Made by a program: the position numbers and the translations under genes | Notes under the pieces: model-generated | What the model saw: the letters and a program-made list of their open reading frames with translations, nothing else | What the model was told of the DNA's origin: nothing | Databases searched by the model: none | Assembly (NCBI GenBank): GCA_015179125.1 | Contig: WHVA01000079.1 | Span: forward strand, 124,001 to 188,000 | Source of the DNA: Gautieria morchelliformis | Taxonomy: Eukaryota > Basidiomycota > Agaricomycetes > Gomphales > Gomphaceae | Direction: 5' to 3' | Length of the DNA stretch: 64,000 nucleotides | Shown here: piece by piece, positions 32,811-43,794 of the stretch | Layout: the number at the start of each line of letters is the position of its first letter | Numbering within the stretch: position 1 is the first letter of the stretch

Positions 32811-34627
32811 TGTCAAGATTGGATTTTGGGCGTTAATATCGCATGTTAGTGGCGAATGCCCGAATAGCGTGTGCGATCTAGCAAATCACCCAGCGAACAG
32901 TACTGAAGAGGTAAGGGTTAAGAAGTAAGAGGGTTACTCGAAAGGAATTCGCCCTGATCTACAGTCATAGCGAAATAGCCCATGGCACTTGATGATGTAA
33001 CGTGCAAGGTGTCACAGAAAGGTTGTCTAAGTAGCGACAATCCTTTCGCCGGCGAAGGCACTCCTTCGGAGCCCTTCGCTGACAGCACAGAAAATAACTT
33101 GAAGGCTAAGGTAACAAAGATGAAGTATGAGAACTCACCAGTGATGCCTAAGTCCTCTTCTGGTTGAAGATAGAAATCTACAGGAGAAGGCTCAAGACGA
33201 TGATCACAGCGAGATCAAGTTTGCACAAGATGGACGTATGATAATTAAACTGGGGAATATACATGTGAATGTAAACTACTTATACTGAATGCTCATATGG
33301 TGCTAGCGAATAGGACAGAGGCCGTCTGGAGTCAGGGTTGGATAGGGGTGCGCGGTCAGGATACATAATAGATGAAATAGACATACAATAGAATGGAAGA
33401 GGGGTGCGAACATGAAACAATGGAGGGGAAAGAGGGCGAAGGCCCCTATGTATGAAAACACGCCTTGGGACCTGCATATACACCACCCTGCACGGACTCT
33501 TCGTCTGCTGGGTTGATCCCACATGACCTACGGGTAGGATGCCCCATGAATGCATTCTGGCCATAGGAACACCCAAAGGGGGTTGAGTTGAGGAGATGAT
33601 GGGACCAGTGATGAACCATCAATCCGGGTAAAGGATGTCGATCGTGTTTGATGGCGTGCCTGCTGGCGAATGATGCGAGTAGCGAATGGTCATATGGCGA
33701 ATGTGGCGAATAGCGAATGGAGCGAGGAGTGAATGGAGTGAAGACAAGCGAACATGGAAGAGTGGTGAAAGGGAAAACAGGGATAGCTGGGTGCAAGAAA
33801 TAAATGAGTCATGACAGCCTGCACCTCCTTGCAATTCATGATAGGACCAATGATGGACCATCAATCCAGGTAAAGGATGTCGATCGTGTTTGATGGCGTG
33901 CCTGCTGGCGAATGATGCGAGTAGCGAATGGTCATATGGTGAATGTGGCGAATAGCGAATGGAGCGAGGAGTGAATGGAGTGAAGACAAGCGAACATGGA
34001 AGAGTGGTGAAAGGGAAAACAGGGATAGCTGGGTGCAAGAAATAAATGAGTCATGACAGCCTGCACCTCCTTGCAATTCATGATAGGACCAATGATGGAC
34101 CATCAATCCAGGTAAAGGATGTCGATCGTGTTTGATGGCATGGCTACTGGCAAATGATGCGAGTAGCGAATGGTCATTTGGCGAATGTGGCGAATAGTGA
34201 ATGGAGCAAAGCCGAGCGAACATGGAAGAGTGGTGAAAGGGAAAACAGGGATAGCTGGATACAAGAAATGAATGGGTCATGACAACTGTGTAGCGAAAAC
34301 TTCAGCAAAGCTAATTCGTCCTGCCCTGCAGTGGTACGAGTCCCATTGAGTCCAACCTGCACGGAGGCGGCAACTGACACTATCTGAATGCATCCTGAGC
34401 ATGTGGGTCTGTCATGGAGTGGGATTTTAACAGATGATGGGTTCTATGATGGATGATGGCCCCAACACCTGGCGTCCTGGCAGGAATGATGCGAATAGCG
34501 AATGCGAAAGCAGTATGGCGACGAATATTTTGGCAAGATATTCGCTGGTTCGGGAAGTCGTTCGCTGGTTCAGGAGGTCATTCGCTGTGTGTTGAGGGAT
34601 GATTCGCAGAATAAACGAGTCATGACA
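32811..34627. mobile_element. 1,817 bp TG..CA element nested in copia pol (solo-LTR-like)
   Basis: Begins TGTCAAGATTGG and ends GAGTCATGACA, so the extreme ends are TGTCA...TGACA. It is flanked by the exact 5 bp duplication TCAGC (32806-32810, 34628-34632). Removing it with one TSD copy restores the copia frame (ALS then TRPDLAF). TG..CA ends and a 5 bp TSD fit integrase-mediated insertion of an LTR element. The length and lack of pol suggest an unusually long solo LTR or a terminal-repeat derivative. It contains a 242 bp tandem array and many GCGAAT words. Confidence 0.8.
33597..34330. repeat. Tandem repeat, 242 bp period, about 2.8 copies
   Basis: The marker GTAAAGGATGTCGATCG recurs at 33628, 33870 and 34112, giving exactly 242 bp spacing. 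Copies 1 and 2 are almost identical; copy 3 diverges and loses about 30 bp. Each copy contains GAGTCATGACA, the same string that forms the right end of the host element. Confidence 0.9.
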
Positions 34628-35268
34628 TCAGCACACGACCCGATTTGGCTTTTACCATGCAGCACCTAAGTCAATTCACCACTATTTACGGAGCCAAGCA
34701 CTGGACGGTGATCAAGCACGTGCTCAGGTACCTCAAGGGGTCAGGTGACGACGGCATAACCTTCCGAAGAGACACTGGTCTTGACCTTGAAATATTGGTT
34801 GACTCGGACTATGCCAAAAGAAACGATGCACTGTCTATTAGTGGCTATGTAGCTAAACTAGGAGGGGGGAGCTATCGCATGGAGCTCGAAGAAGCAGCGA
34901 ACAATCGCGTTATCTACTACGGAGGCCGAATACATGGCACTCACCGAGGGCGCCAAGCAATTGATCTGGTTAAGGCGCTTCATTGAGGAGCTAGGAATAG
35001 ATCAAACCCAGCCCACGTCACTTCGATCAGACAATCTAGGCGCCATCACACTATCCCATGACGCAACATACCATGCACGTACTAAACATATCAACGTCAC
35101 GTATCATTTCATCCGTGAGGAAGTGGCCTCTCACGAGGCAACACTTACGTACGTACCGACGAAGGAGAACGTAGTGGACATATTTACAAAGGGACTGGAT
35201 TTACACCAACATAGATATTTATTAGGAAAATTAGGATTTTTCAGAAGGGACTTCTCGCTGAGGGGGAG

Positions 35269-35487
35269 TGTTAGTAATCGGGACGATGATATGGCCAAGG
35301 CAGAGCCGGCACGCACTTAGCCGGAAGTTTGAGAACGCTCTCGACTCCGGGATGCTGGTGCACCGGCACGGCATCAGCACAGCATCAGAGGATTGGTGAC
35401 ATAGGAGCATCGTATTTAGTATATAAGGACAGACGATCTTGTGTAGATCGTAGAATAATCAATCTATTATAACTCCTTCGTTCCACA
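35269..35487 (+). repeat. Copia 3' LTR
   Basis: 219 bp, TGTTAG...CCACA, preceded by a polypurine tract and followed by TSD GGCAG. Lacks 5 bp and gains 2 bp relative to the 5' LTR. Confidence 0.93.
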
Positions 35488-35492
35488 GGCAG

Positions 35493-35676
35493 TAGTGCCA
35501 GTTGCTGTCTTTCTCATATTTTCCACTTCACGGGTGCTTTCACACATGTTTTGTATCATCCTAGCATATAAGGGAATTCTCTTTATGTAACAGGATATAT
35601 TCCAAGCCTGGTTTCCTTGTTTCTTTTGCAATCATTCTGAGCCAGCACTGGATTCAGATACAACGTATGACGACAA
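35493..35676. other. Host sequence stranded between two retrotransposons
   Basis: 184 bp of pre-insertion sequence between the copia 3' TSD and the gypsy 5' LTR, including the gypsy TSD GACAA (35672-35676). An open stretch CAGGATATATTCCAAGCCTG onward reads DIFQAWFPCFFCNHSEPALD and would continue at 50356 after removing the gypsy element. Confidence 0.45.
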
Positions 35677-35892
35677 TGTAAATAACCCATGTATCTACAT
35701 GTACAATAGTTATTACATAATCCCAGTGGGCCCCTTAGGGACCCACTGTATAGTTTATGCGTGGGAACCAGCCAGTGGTTCCCATCGCATCTTACCCTTA
35801 CACTGTCACTATGTAGCATTCAGAATACCACACATTGGTCAAGTTCTGTTGTGCCCTTGTGATACAAGGTCCTAAGATCAACATCCTTTACA
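35677..35892 (+). repeat. Gypsy 5' LTR
   Basis: 216 bp. Contains the inverted pair GGGCCCC/GGGACCC-rich block, and TTATGCGTGGGAACC. Pairs with 50135-50350. Confidence 0.93.
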
Positions 35893-36030
35893 CCTTTTTG
35901 AACTATCCTGCGGTTGATCGCCACGCGACCAACCAATAGTGGATTCGAAGCAATCTTGAAAAAGATCGCTGCGTCGACGACTAAACATCATTGAGACCCT
36001 CCAGTAGACCCTCTACTGTCGGCTGCGAGC

Positions 36031-38370
36031 ATGATGATTCCACGCAGTCGAAGACGGACACGAGCGACGAGCTCGAGGTCCACGCCCCAGGCGCAGCCCA
36101 GCGACATGACGGCTAACGCTACCCTGGACCAAGAGTCCAGGACGATAGAAGACGGAGAGATCGTAGATCTCACCGCCCTCATCCCCCCAGTAGAGGATGA
36201 GGAAAACCCCGACCACGTCTTGTCAAGTGTGGCCGAGGAAGAGACGACGCCGGGCAACGAGCCGGCGCCGCCCCCCCATTCCTCTCTGCCCAGAGACAAA
36301 GGAAAGGGCAGAGAAGTCTCACCGTCGTCAGACGGTAGAGCAACAACGTCGAGGCGGGCACAAAGCCACGACTCGAACCGACGCTCATGAAGTAGAGCAA
36401 CGACGATCGTCCCTGAAGGGGGACAACGACAAAAAGGACAAGCCCCAGATGATGGTCAGGGCTCGGAATACTCGAGCTCCAGTTGCAAGAGCTCGAGGGC
36501 TCACGCCATCGACCACGAGACGGCAGAGGCCCTGAACAAACAGGTGCAGGCTGCGCTGCACCGAAGCACGCTGACGCGCCACAAGCACGATCAGCTGGCA
36601 TCGCAGCTTGACAACACCACTGCCGCCCTAATACCAATCGGCAAGGAACTCCACCAGGCGGAGGAGATCAGGCTGGAAGATGCAGCCACGCTGGAGGACA
36701 TCCAGAAAGCCCTCCACCCACGTGGGGAACGCGACACAACTCGTCTGAGCTCGCGACAGTCTGCAGCCAACGAATGCAGTCACGACGCGGAAGACCTGCG
36801 CCGAAAGGAGCGGGACAAGCACCGAATGCCGCCGCCAGCCGTCCCAGTCGAACAGGACATAAGGTTCAGGAACAAACCTCAAGAGCAACCGGCTGCCCCA
36901 ACGGACAGCCGTAAGACGATCCAACAGATCATTAGGGATCAGGTCGCCTCAGAGCCTGACTCTGAAACGACGGCCGAGAGCTTAGAGCTCGAAGTCGCAC
37001 ACTGGCAGCGTAAAGAAGCCGCAGCCACGTGCCGCCACACGCGGGCACTCGAGCTACTAGCGAAGAACGCTGAAGAAACAGTGGCCCACAGCCACACCGC
37101 TCAGCTGCCTGACGAGCAGCTCACGTGAGCCGTACAGGCTGCATGGCAGGCATGCGCAGCCTACAACAGCAGGCTGCGGATCCGCAACGCGGGACTGACC
37201 GGGGACACCAGGCACAAAATGCCCCCGGAACCGAGAGCACAAAATGCTCCAGATCCCGAGCCCGATCTGGGCCTGGGGCCTGTCAGGGCATACAACAGCC
37301 TGCCCCATGTGGCGTCACAGCTGCGCGAGCGATCCATGGCCCCAACGGAAGACCAGGGAATCCCTGACCAGGCCAACGTCATACCAATGGAACCTTACGA
37401 CGGGATCACATGGATGATCCGCGTGGCGTTAGCAGACGCTGCGGACACAGACCCAGAGAAGTCTGTGCTAGCAAAAGCCGGCGTAAAGCTGGCTCACCCC
37501 GAGCCATATGCCGGGGGATCTGACCTCAAAGAGTTTGAAATCTTCATGGCAGCCATCCTACGATGGCTGAAAATGAATTGCCTCCTAGGGCCAACCAGCA
37601 TAGACATGCAGGTCGGCTACGTGGGCACTCGCCTCACCGGCGAAGCCCAGGAGTGGTTCCTTCGAAACGTAGAATGCTTCGATCGCCAGGTCCACAGCTG
37701 GACGCTGGAAACTGTGATGCAAGGCCTTCAAAAAAGGTTCCTGCACACACTGACGTACCATCACGCATCGAATAAATTTGACGCGGTCATGCAGGGCATG
37801 AAAACCGTTCAGGAAATGCTGAATGAGCTCACGAAATACGTGGCACGTATGATACAGCCGCCAGACGATTACACGTTCCGGAGACGGTTCGTGTCAGCAC
37901 TGCGCGAAATGCTGCGCAACGAAGTCCTCAAAAAGGCTATAATTCCGAGAGCAGCTCAATAGAGCAACTCTTCGAGATGGCCCGGATGATCGAGGAGGCA
38001 CCCGATACAACATGGGGATGCGCCGTGCAGAAAGCGCAGCAGCAACGGCAAGCGCTGCCCGGCTCACAGGGAGCAAGCTGTTGACACAAACGGGCCTGAC
38101 CAGGCCCAGCCTGTTCTCAAGAAGCGGAACAGGACAACGGCTACCGCCCCCACGCCCGCCTGAAGCTAAACAGCCTCAAGTGTCAGGGTCATCCCCATGA
38201 CCTGCCCCACCAACGAAAGCGTTGGGCCGGCCTAACGATCGGCCCAGCAGCAGCCAAAGCAGCACCACGTGCTTTGAATGCGGCCAACCTGGCCACAAGA
38301 GGGCGGAATCCCCCGGCTTAAGTCCAGTACAGGACAGCGGCCGCGAGGCACAAAGAGGAGACTGAAGATC
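36031..38370 (+). pseudogene. Gypsy gag with defective zinc knuckle
   Basis: Broken into at least three frames. N-terminal acidic/Ser region: SRTIEDGEIVDLTALIPPVE. Coiled-coil-like part 36544-37128: DQLASQLDNTTAALIPIGKE. The capsid domain 37219-37962 is the best preserved: LKEFEIFMAAILRWLKMNCL and TRLTGEAQEWFLRNVECFDR, followed by QGLQKRFLHTLTYHHASNKF. A frameshift follows near 37950. The zinc knuckle at about 38270 reads CFECGQPGHKRAES: two Cys and His remain, but the last Cys position is Ser. A TGA at 37126-37128 also interrupts the frame. Confidence 0.8.
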
Positions 38371-38518
38371 TGGAGACGGATCTCGGTCAAAATTCTCTCC
38401 ATCAAATTGATGAAGAGGGGAGGGTGATCCCCAACCCAACAACACTCCGGACAACGGAGACGCACCCGCTGAAGAGTGGGACCCCGAGCCGTCCCAATAC
38501 TATGAATGGGATGAGGAG

Positions 38519-39150
38519 GTGGAAGACACCACCTACAGGTCCAGCGTGATCAGATTCGCGCCGGAAGACGAAACTGCCACGAAAGTCATGGCGGCACGCA
38601 TGTCGGTCACGCCAGACAAGGCGGCCGAGCCGGTGTATCACCACCAAAGCAAACACAGGATGCAGCCAATGCGCCCGCGCAGTGAGAACCGTACCCTATC
38701 AGGGTACTGGGAAATAAACGGCGTAAAAGTCCACTGCCTGCTAGATAGCAGCAGTGAAGGGTACTGCTATGCCCCGAATTCACGCGAGCTACAGGGATGA
38801 AGACATTTTCCCTGGAGCAGCCAATCGCGCTGCAGCTAGCCTGCATAGGCAGCCATTCCACGATCAACTATGGAACGAACACGACCATCAAATTTGGTCG
38901 TGAGACATACGACGAATATTTGACGTAGCAAATGTCGAATATTACGACGCTATCTTAGGGACACCGTTCCTAAGGAGATTCGGCATAACCCTGGACTTCT
39001 CGAGCCCAGGGACGATCCACAAGGGGAACGAAGTGATCCCCACGGGCAAGGTCTTGTTCCACGATGACGGATCGACGAATGAGGACAAGGGGCCACGGGT
39101 GAGCAGGATCACCCGGGCACCGAAGCCTAACCTGGCTCATTGAAGCCAGG
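38519..39150 (+). pseudogene. Gypsy aspartic protease region
   Basis: Reads LSGYWEINGVKVHCLLDSSS, where the catalytic motif is normally L-L-D-S-G-S; Asp is kept but Gly is Ser. A stop at 38798-38800 follows. Another frame continues with QPIALQLACIGSHSTIN and YDAILGTPFLRRFGITLDFS, the flap and C-terminal part of retropepsin-like proteases. Non-functional as read. Confidence 0.75.
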
Positions 39151-39221
39151 AGGACGAGTCGCGGGATGACTCGTCCTCGAACTCACCCTACAACAGTAGG
39201 GAGAGGCGCTCTCACCTAACG

Positions 39222-42185
39222 GTGAAAGCAATGGGGAAGAGGAAAGTGGTTCCGCGCGCCGTGGGACCTAATAGACGCCCACAGCGCCTAATGGCTTCTA
39301 AGCCAACCACCACCATCATCCTCACAGATGATGACCTTCCTCGCCTCTGCGAGGAATGGATGGAACGAATCACTGACTTAGTCAGTGGAATTCCATTAGA
39401 ACTCCCGCCACTATGGGAGATCAACCATGAGATCAACCTCATCGATCCCAACAAGCACATGCGGTATCAACTACTGAAATGCCCCGAACACTTCCGAGAG
39501 GAACTGTCGGCTAAGATAGAACGATACACCACTGCAAAGTGGTGGATTCCGGCAGTCACGCAGCAGGCCGTGCCCATGCTGTGTGTGCCGAAGAAGAACG
39601 GTACATTGCGAACCGTCTTTGATCTGTGCCAGCAGAATGAGAACACGGTGAAGGACGTCACGCCCTTCCCGGATCAGGATATCATCCGCAGCGACATGGC
39701 TCACTGTCGGTATCGAACAAAACTCGATATGTCAGAAGTATACGAGCAGATCCGGATCCATCCGGATCACGTAGCAAAGACTGCCTTTGCCACGATCCTT
39801 GGCACCTTCAGGAGCCAGGTGATACAGATGGGGGACTGTAACGCCCCATCAACATTCCAACGGCTGATGACAGCCATTTTCCGCGACTGCATAGGTCGCT
39901 TCATCCATGTATACATGGACGACATCTTCATATTCTCGCTCTCAATACAAGAGCATGAAGAGCACCTCTACATCATCTTTGACAGACTGAGGAAGAATCA
40001 CCTTTTTCTGAGCAAGAAAAAGGTGGACCTCTATTCCATCCGAATGGAGTGTCTCGGCCATATCATCGATGGCCGAGGGGTACATGCCAACGAGGACAAG
40101 ATGCAACGCATCTGCGAGTGGCGTAGGCCACGGACATTAAACGACGTCCAGTGTTTCCTCGGGCTGGTACAGTATCTGGCACACTACATGCCAGATGTTA
40201 GCGCATATACCACCCCACTATCGGGCTGTGCACGTAATAACCGTCCATTCAAATGGACTCCACTACTAGACAAATGCTGGCAAAGCATTAAGGTGTTGGC
40301 CTGTAAGGCCCCGATCCTGCGTCCAGTAGATGCAAGGTGCCCAGAGCCGATCTGGGTGATCACCGACGGGTCAAAAGTCAGCGTCGGTGCGGTCTACGGC
40401 CAAGGTCCTGACTGGAAAACCTGTCGACCTGCTGGCTTCTTGTCAAAGAAGTTCAGCGTTGCTCAGCAACACTACCAGACTCACGAGCACGAGACGATTG
40501 CAGTGCTCGAGGCTCTCATGAAATGGGAGGACAAACTGCTGGGGCGAAGGTTCACCCTCGTCACAGACCACAAAGGGCTTGAGTACTTCAAGACCCAGAA
40601 GAGCCTATCTGACCGCCAGGTCAGATGGTGGGAGTTTCTCTCCCGGTTCAATTTCAACACCGTTCATGTTGACGGTGTAGAGAACAAGGTAGCAGACTGC
40701 CTGTCGCGCTACTATGAGAACAACATGAGTGATGACAATCACCCGGACCACGTCTTCGTGAACGCAGATGCACGTTTAGACCCGGACGGTGAGTTATTGC
40801 CCACCGACCGGTATATCAAGCTGCGAACGGCGGCGACAAGACACTCTAAACGCCTCGCTGAGAAGACAGAGGTGAGAGTAACGGAATCCGCCGCATTGAA
40901 CAAGGGCTCACCAGAGCCCGTGAATGTCGCCACATCACGCGACGACGACGACGATGACGTCAGAGTCATCGCCACAGGAAATGACGGCGTGCCCCTGCGC
41001 CGGGTCGTCGAGCAAGGCGTAGACCTGTCTAAGGTCCTACGAGACGCATACCACAGGGACGCCATGTTCACAAAGATCATGGCGTACCTAGACATGCACC
41101 CGAGATTCGGGATCCGGGACGGGCTGATCTGGACTAAGAACCAGCTCAAAAGAGATGTCATTGCTGTCCCCTGCTCTGTTCTTCAAGGGGGAAGGAAGCT
41201 GATCGAAATCATCATCGATCGGGCACATCAGATAGTCGGCCACTATGGCCATCTGAAGACTTCAAACTATGTTCGAAGAGCATATTGGTGGCCGGGCATG
41301 AGCCCAGACATAGAAGCATTCTGCACATCGTGCGCGAGGTGTCAGATGACGAAAACCGGACCACAACAGCCCAAAGGCCTACTACACAGCCTACCCATTC
41401 CGGATAGGCCGTGGCAGTCGATTGGCATCGACTTCATGGGGCCCCTGCCCAAATCCAACGACTGTGACTACCTGATGGTAGTCATCGATTGACTAACGTC
41501 GCTCATACACCTCGTACCAACCACAACAAGCGTGTCAGCCAAGGGAGTAGCCTGGCTGTTTCTGAAGGAGGTCGTTCGACTACACGGAGTTCCCAACTCC
41601 ATCGTCTCGGACAGAGACTCAAAGTTCACATCGATCTTCTGGCGTGAAATACAGCGACTCATGGGGACTAAGCTCCTCATGTCAACTGCCTTCCATCCCC
41701 AAACGGATGGAGCCACCGAGCGGGCAAACCGCTCGATCGGCCAGATATTGCGCGTGGTCGTCAGAGACGATCAGAAGGATTGGGCATTGAAATGCCCAAT
41801 GGTTGAGGTCGCCCTCAACAGCAACGTCAGCCCGACCACAGGGTTCGCACCTTTCGAGCTGAACCATGGCGATATGCCACGGATAGGACTATATGCCACG
41901 GATAGACCTCCCCATAGCCATGGACACCCCGTTCAAGGGGGTAGCCCGGTTCACACATCAGGCAAAATGGAACCTGGTGGCGGCACACGATGCAATCATA
42001 GAGCATCAAGTGACGCAAACGTTTCATGCAAACAAGAAACGTATGGCAAGCGACAGGTATGCGGCCAACGACCGCGTCTACCTTTCGACACAAAACCTAA
42101 CTCTCCCGAAAGGAAGAGCCAGAAAACTAGTCCCGCGGTACATCGGACTGTACCGCATCGTCGAGGCTCACAACGGTGACCCTTG
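39222..42185 (+). pseudogene. Gypsy pol: reverse transcriptase, RNase H, integrase
   Basis: A long frame 39222-41492 covers reverse transcriptase, including QQAVPMLCVPKKNGTLRTVF, YRTKLDMSEVYEQIRIHPDH and the catalytic box FIHVYMDDIFIFS. RNase H follows (PIWVITDGSKVSVGAVYG, then YQTHEHETIAVLEALMKWED and FTLVTDHKGLEYF). The integrase zinc finger is DRAHQIVGHYGHLKTSNYV plus CTSCARCQMT. The core begins WQSIGIDFMGPLPKSNDCDY. TGA at 41490-41492 replaces the Arg of V-I-D-R-L-T. The core resumes at 41493 with VPNSIVSDRDSKFTSIFW and HPQTDGATERANRSIGQILR. The catalytic D, D, E are all present, but the stop and a frameshift near 41890 disable it. Confidence 0.92.
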
Positions 42186-42517
42186 ATCTTCCCGACGAGC
42201 TGAAAAGCCGTCGCATTTCACTGGTCTTCCATTCAAGCCTCATACGGCGATACGAGGCTAACAACGACGAATTGTTCCCTTGTCGTGAGGCCAAGTCATT
42301 TTATGACTTCAGAGCGAATGACGACAAGGAGTGGCTCGTCGATGAGATTATCGCACATCGATGGATAAACTCGACGGACCTGGAGTTCCAGGTCCGTTGG
42401 ACCCTAGGCGATGTGACATGGGAACCCATGTCGTCCTGCAAGGACCTTGAAGCCCTAGATAGCTATCTAGAGCTTCGGGGGGTGAGCAAGCCACGCGACC
42501 TCCCCAGACGCCGCTAG
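42186..42517 (+). CDS. Gypsy integrase C-terminus with chromodomain
   Basis: The integrase tail reads RRISLVFHSSLIRRYEANND. The chromodomain follows at about 42330-42475: KEWLVDEIIAHRWINSTD, then LEFQVRWTLGDVTWEPMSSC. Spacing and the W-E-P motif match the chromodomain at the end of chromovirus integrases, which directs insertion to marked chromatin. The aromatic cage is partly changed (the usual V-E-x-I-L start reads VDEIIAHR). Ends PRDLPRRR-stop. Confidence 0.85.
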
Positions 42518-43465
42518 ATGCGTCTGTCACGTGCAGACCATGTGACGCGCCGGCCACGGCGCAGTTAAATTTTCACCTCGGATCTTTCCGAGGGTGCATC
42601 ACTTCTTGGAAGCAAACCACCATCATCTACCCACGAAGATGATGCCCCCCAAATATGGGATGGACGTTGATCCGTCAACGACCACAACGCAAGCAACGGC
42701 CCCGAGACAGGGGGCCACAGATATTCTCCATGCTCCAGTAGACCAGGAGCACTGGATGATTGTGGGATGGGAGGATGCCCTCGCCATTGTCCACCCGGAC
42801 GATTGTGCAACATGCGCAGACTATGCCGCGCACTTAAGGGCCACGACAGGCACCCGCAAGGTCAAATTGCGGGACGTAGACATCGGCGACGCTGTCGATG
42901 CAGCCTGGGGATGGCTCCCAAGGAGCATCGCGCGTGACGTGCAAGAAGAGCTCCTCCAGGACATCCACGACCTCAAAAAAGAGGTCAAGGAGTTGGAATG
43001 CGCGGTCAAAGACCACAACGACGCACTCGAAACCGAGCACGCTAGAATAAAAGAGCTCGAGGAGCAGCTGAGCGCAGCCCAGCTCCAGCTCAAGTTCACC
43101 CACGCTGCCTCAAAAAGGCCGCGACATGACCCGGCCACGGACCCAGTGGCCGGGCCATCATCACCTCGCGCGACGGCGCCTTTGCCGGCGCGCGCAACAT
43201 CGGGGCTAGCATCCCGATTGTCGGCACTGACCCCGACAACGACAACGACGGAAGGGCATAGCGCGCCTTCTGACTCTGCGTACGGCGTCCCAGAAGGATG
43301 GGAGTCAGACTCGTCCGTCTGGAAGACGTACGACCCGGAAAGGGCACAGCGGCTGGCAGAGCAGCCAAAGAAAAAGCGCAAGAAATTGTGCAGCTCCCCC
43401 AACACCGTCAATGGGCTAGCCATTGCGAGGGAAAGCGCAATTAGCGCTTACCTAGCAGTGTCATC

Positions 43466-43697
43466 TGTCAGGGGACCACCTGTTCTTCTTTTTATTTGCC
43501 TTCCTTGCATCTCCCTTGTTGCATCCTTCCCTATTCCTTCCTGTGTTGCCACCAGTTGTGTGGCTTGCTTATGTCATTGTGTAGCAGCTATATAGTTCAT
43601 CGCTGAGGTAAGGAGATCCTCACTCTGTTCTCTTTGGATCTCCTCTACCTCAGGTGCCGCTCTAGGGAGTAGAGCACCTGTTAGAGTCGCCCTTACA
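43466..43697 (+). repeat. LARD-like element 5' LTR
   Basis: 232 bp, starts TGTCAGGGGACCACCTG and ends CGCCCTTACA. Contains CTATATAG near 43588-43595 as a possible TATA. An internal inverted pair GAGGTAAGGAGATCC / GGATCTCCTCTACCTC at 43607-43652 could form a hairpin in the transcript. Confidence 0.93.
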
Positions 43698-43748
43698 GTA
43701 GAACAGAGTCCCCCCCTGAAGACCGACGGTTCGGACTGGGCGTACCGA

Positions 43749-43794
43749 ACGCGATGGGTTTCCGCGTTGCGTACGTCGCTTCCGTGACGTCCCT
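43749..43794. repeat. 46 bp direct repeat inside LARD-like element, copy 1
   Basis: Identical to 46229-46274 (starts ACGCGATGGGTTTCCGCGTT, ends GACGTCCCT). Lies 51 bases after the 5' LTR. Both copies are on the plus strand, 2,480 bp apart. Confidence 0.9.

Larger units (their letters stand above)
30375..35268 (+). pseudogene. Copia pol: integrase, reverse transcriptase, RNase H (interrupted)
   Basis: The pre-integrase HHCC region reads WHRILGHVNISSIKML, then CKACIQGKRH. The integrase core has RLDNGGEYVNKNF and NGIAERLNRTLLEHARVM, but the first catalytic Asp is Asn (TVSNVWGPAQ instead of S-D-V-W-G-P). The reverse transcriptase reads CRWVYVVKTQPGGQFDKAKV, a TGA at 32133-32135, MMDVKGAYLNSTIDEEIYM, and the YVDD box (ISVYVDDFGLF). 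A 1.8 kb element splits the thumb between MYMALS and TRPDLAF. RNase H continues in two frames: LKGSGDDGITF, LVDSDYAKRNDA, then EGAKQLIWLRRFIEELGIDQ and ARTKHINVTYHF. Confidence 0.9.
29157..35487 (+). mobile_element. Ty1/copia LTR retrotransposon, decayed, with nested insertion
   Basis: Flanked by the 5 bp target duplication GGCAG (29152-29156 and 35488-35492). LTRs are 29157-29378 and 35269-35487, starting TGTTAG and ending CCACA. A purine tract GAGGGGGAG directly precedes the 3' LTR. Order gag, protease, integrase, reverse transcriptase, RNase H defines copia. The two LTRs differ at about 13 positions (all transitions by my reading) plus two small gaps, so the insertion is not recent. Frameshifts, stop codons and a 1.8 kb insertion make it non-autonomous today. 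Confidence 0.95.

Noticed and set aside
33446..34280. Repeated minus-strand ORFs with near-identical 139-codon translations
   Set aside because: They are produced by the 242 bp tandem array. 242 is not a multiple of three, and the peptides look like translated repeat.
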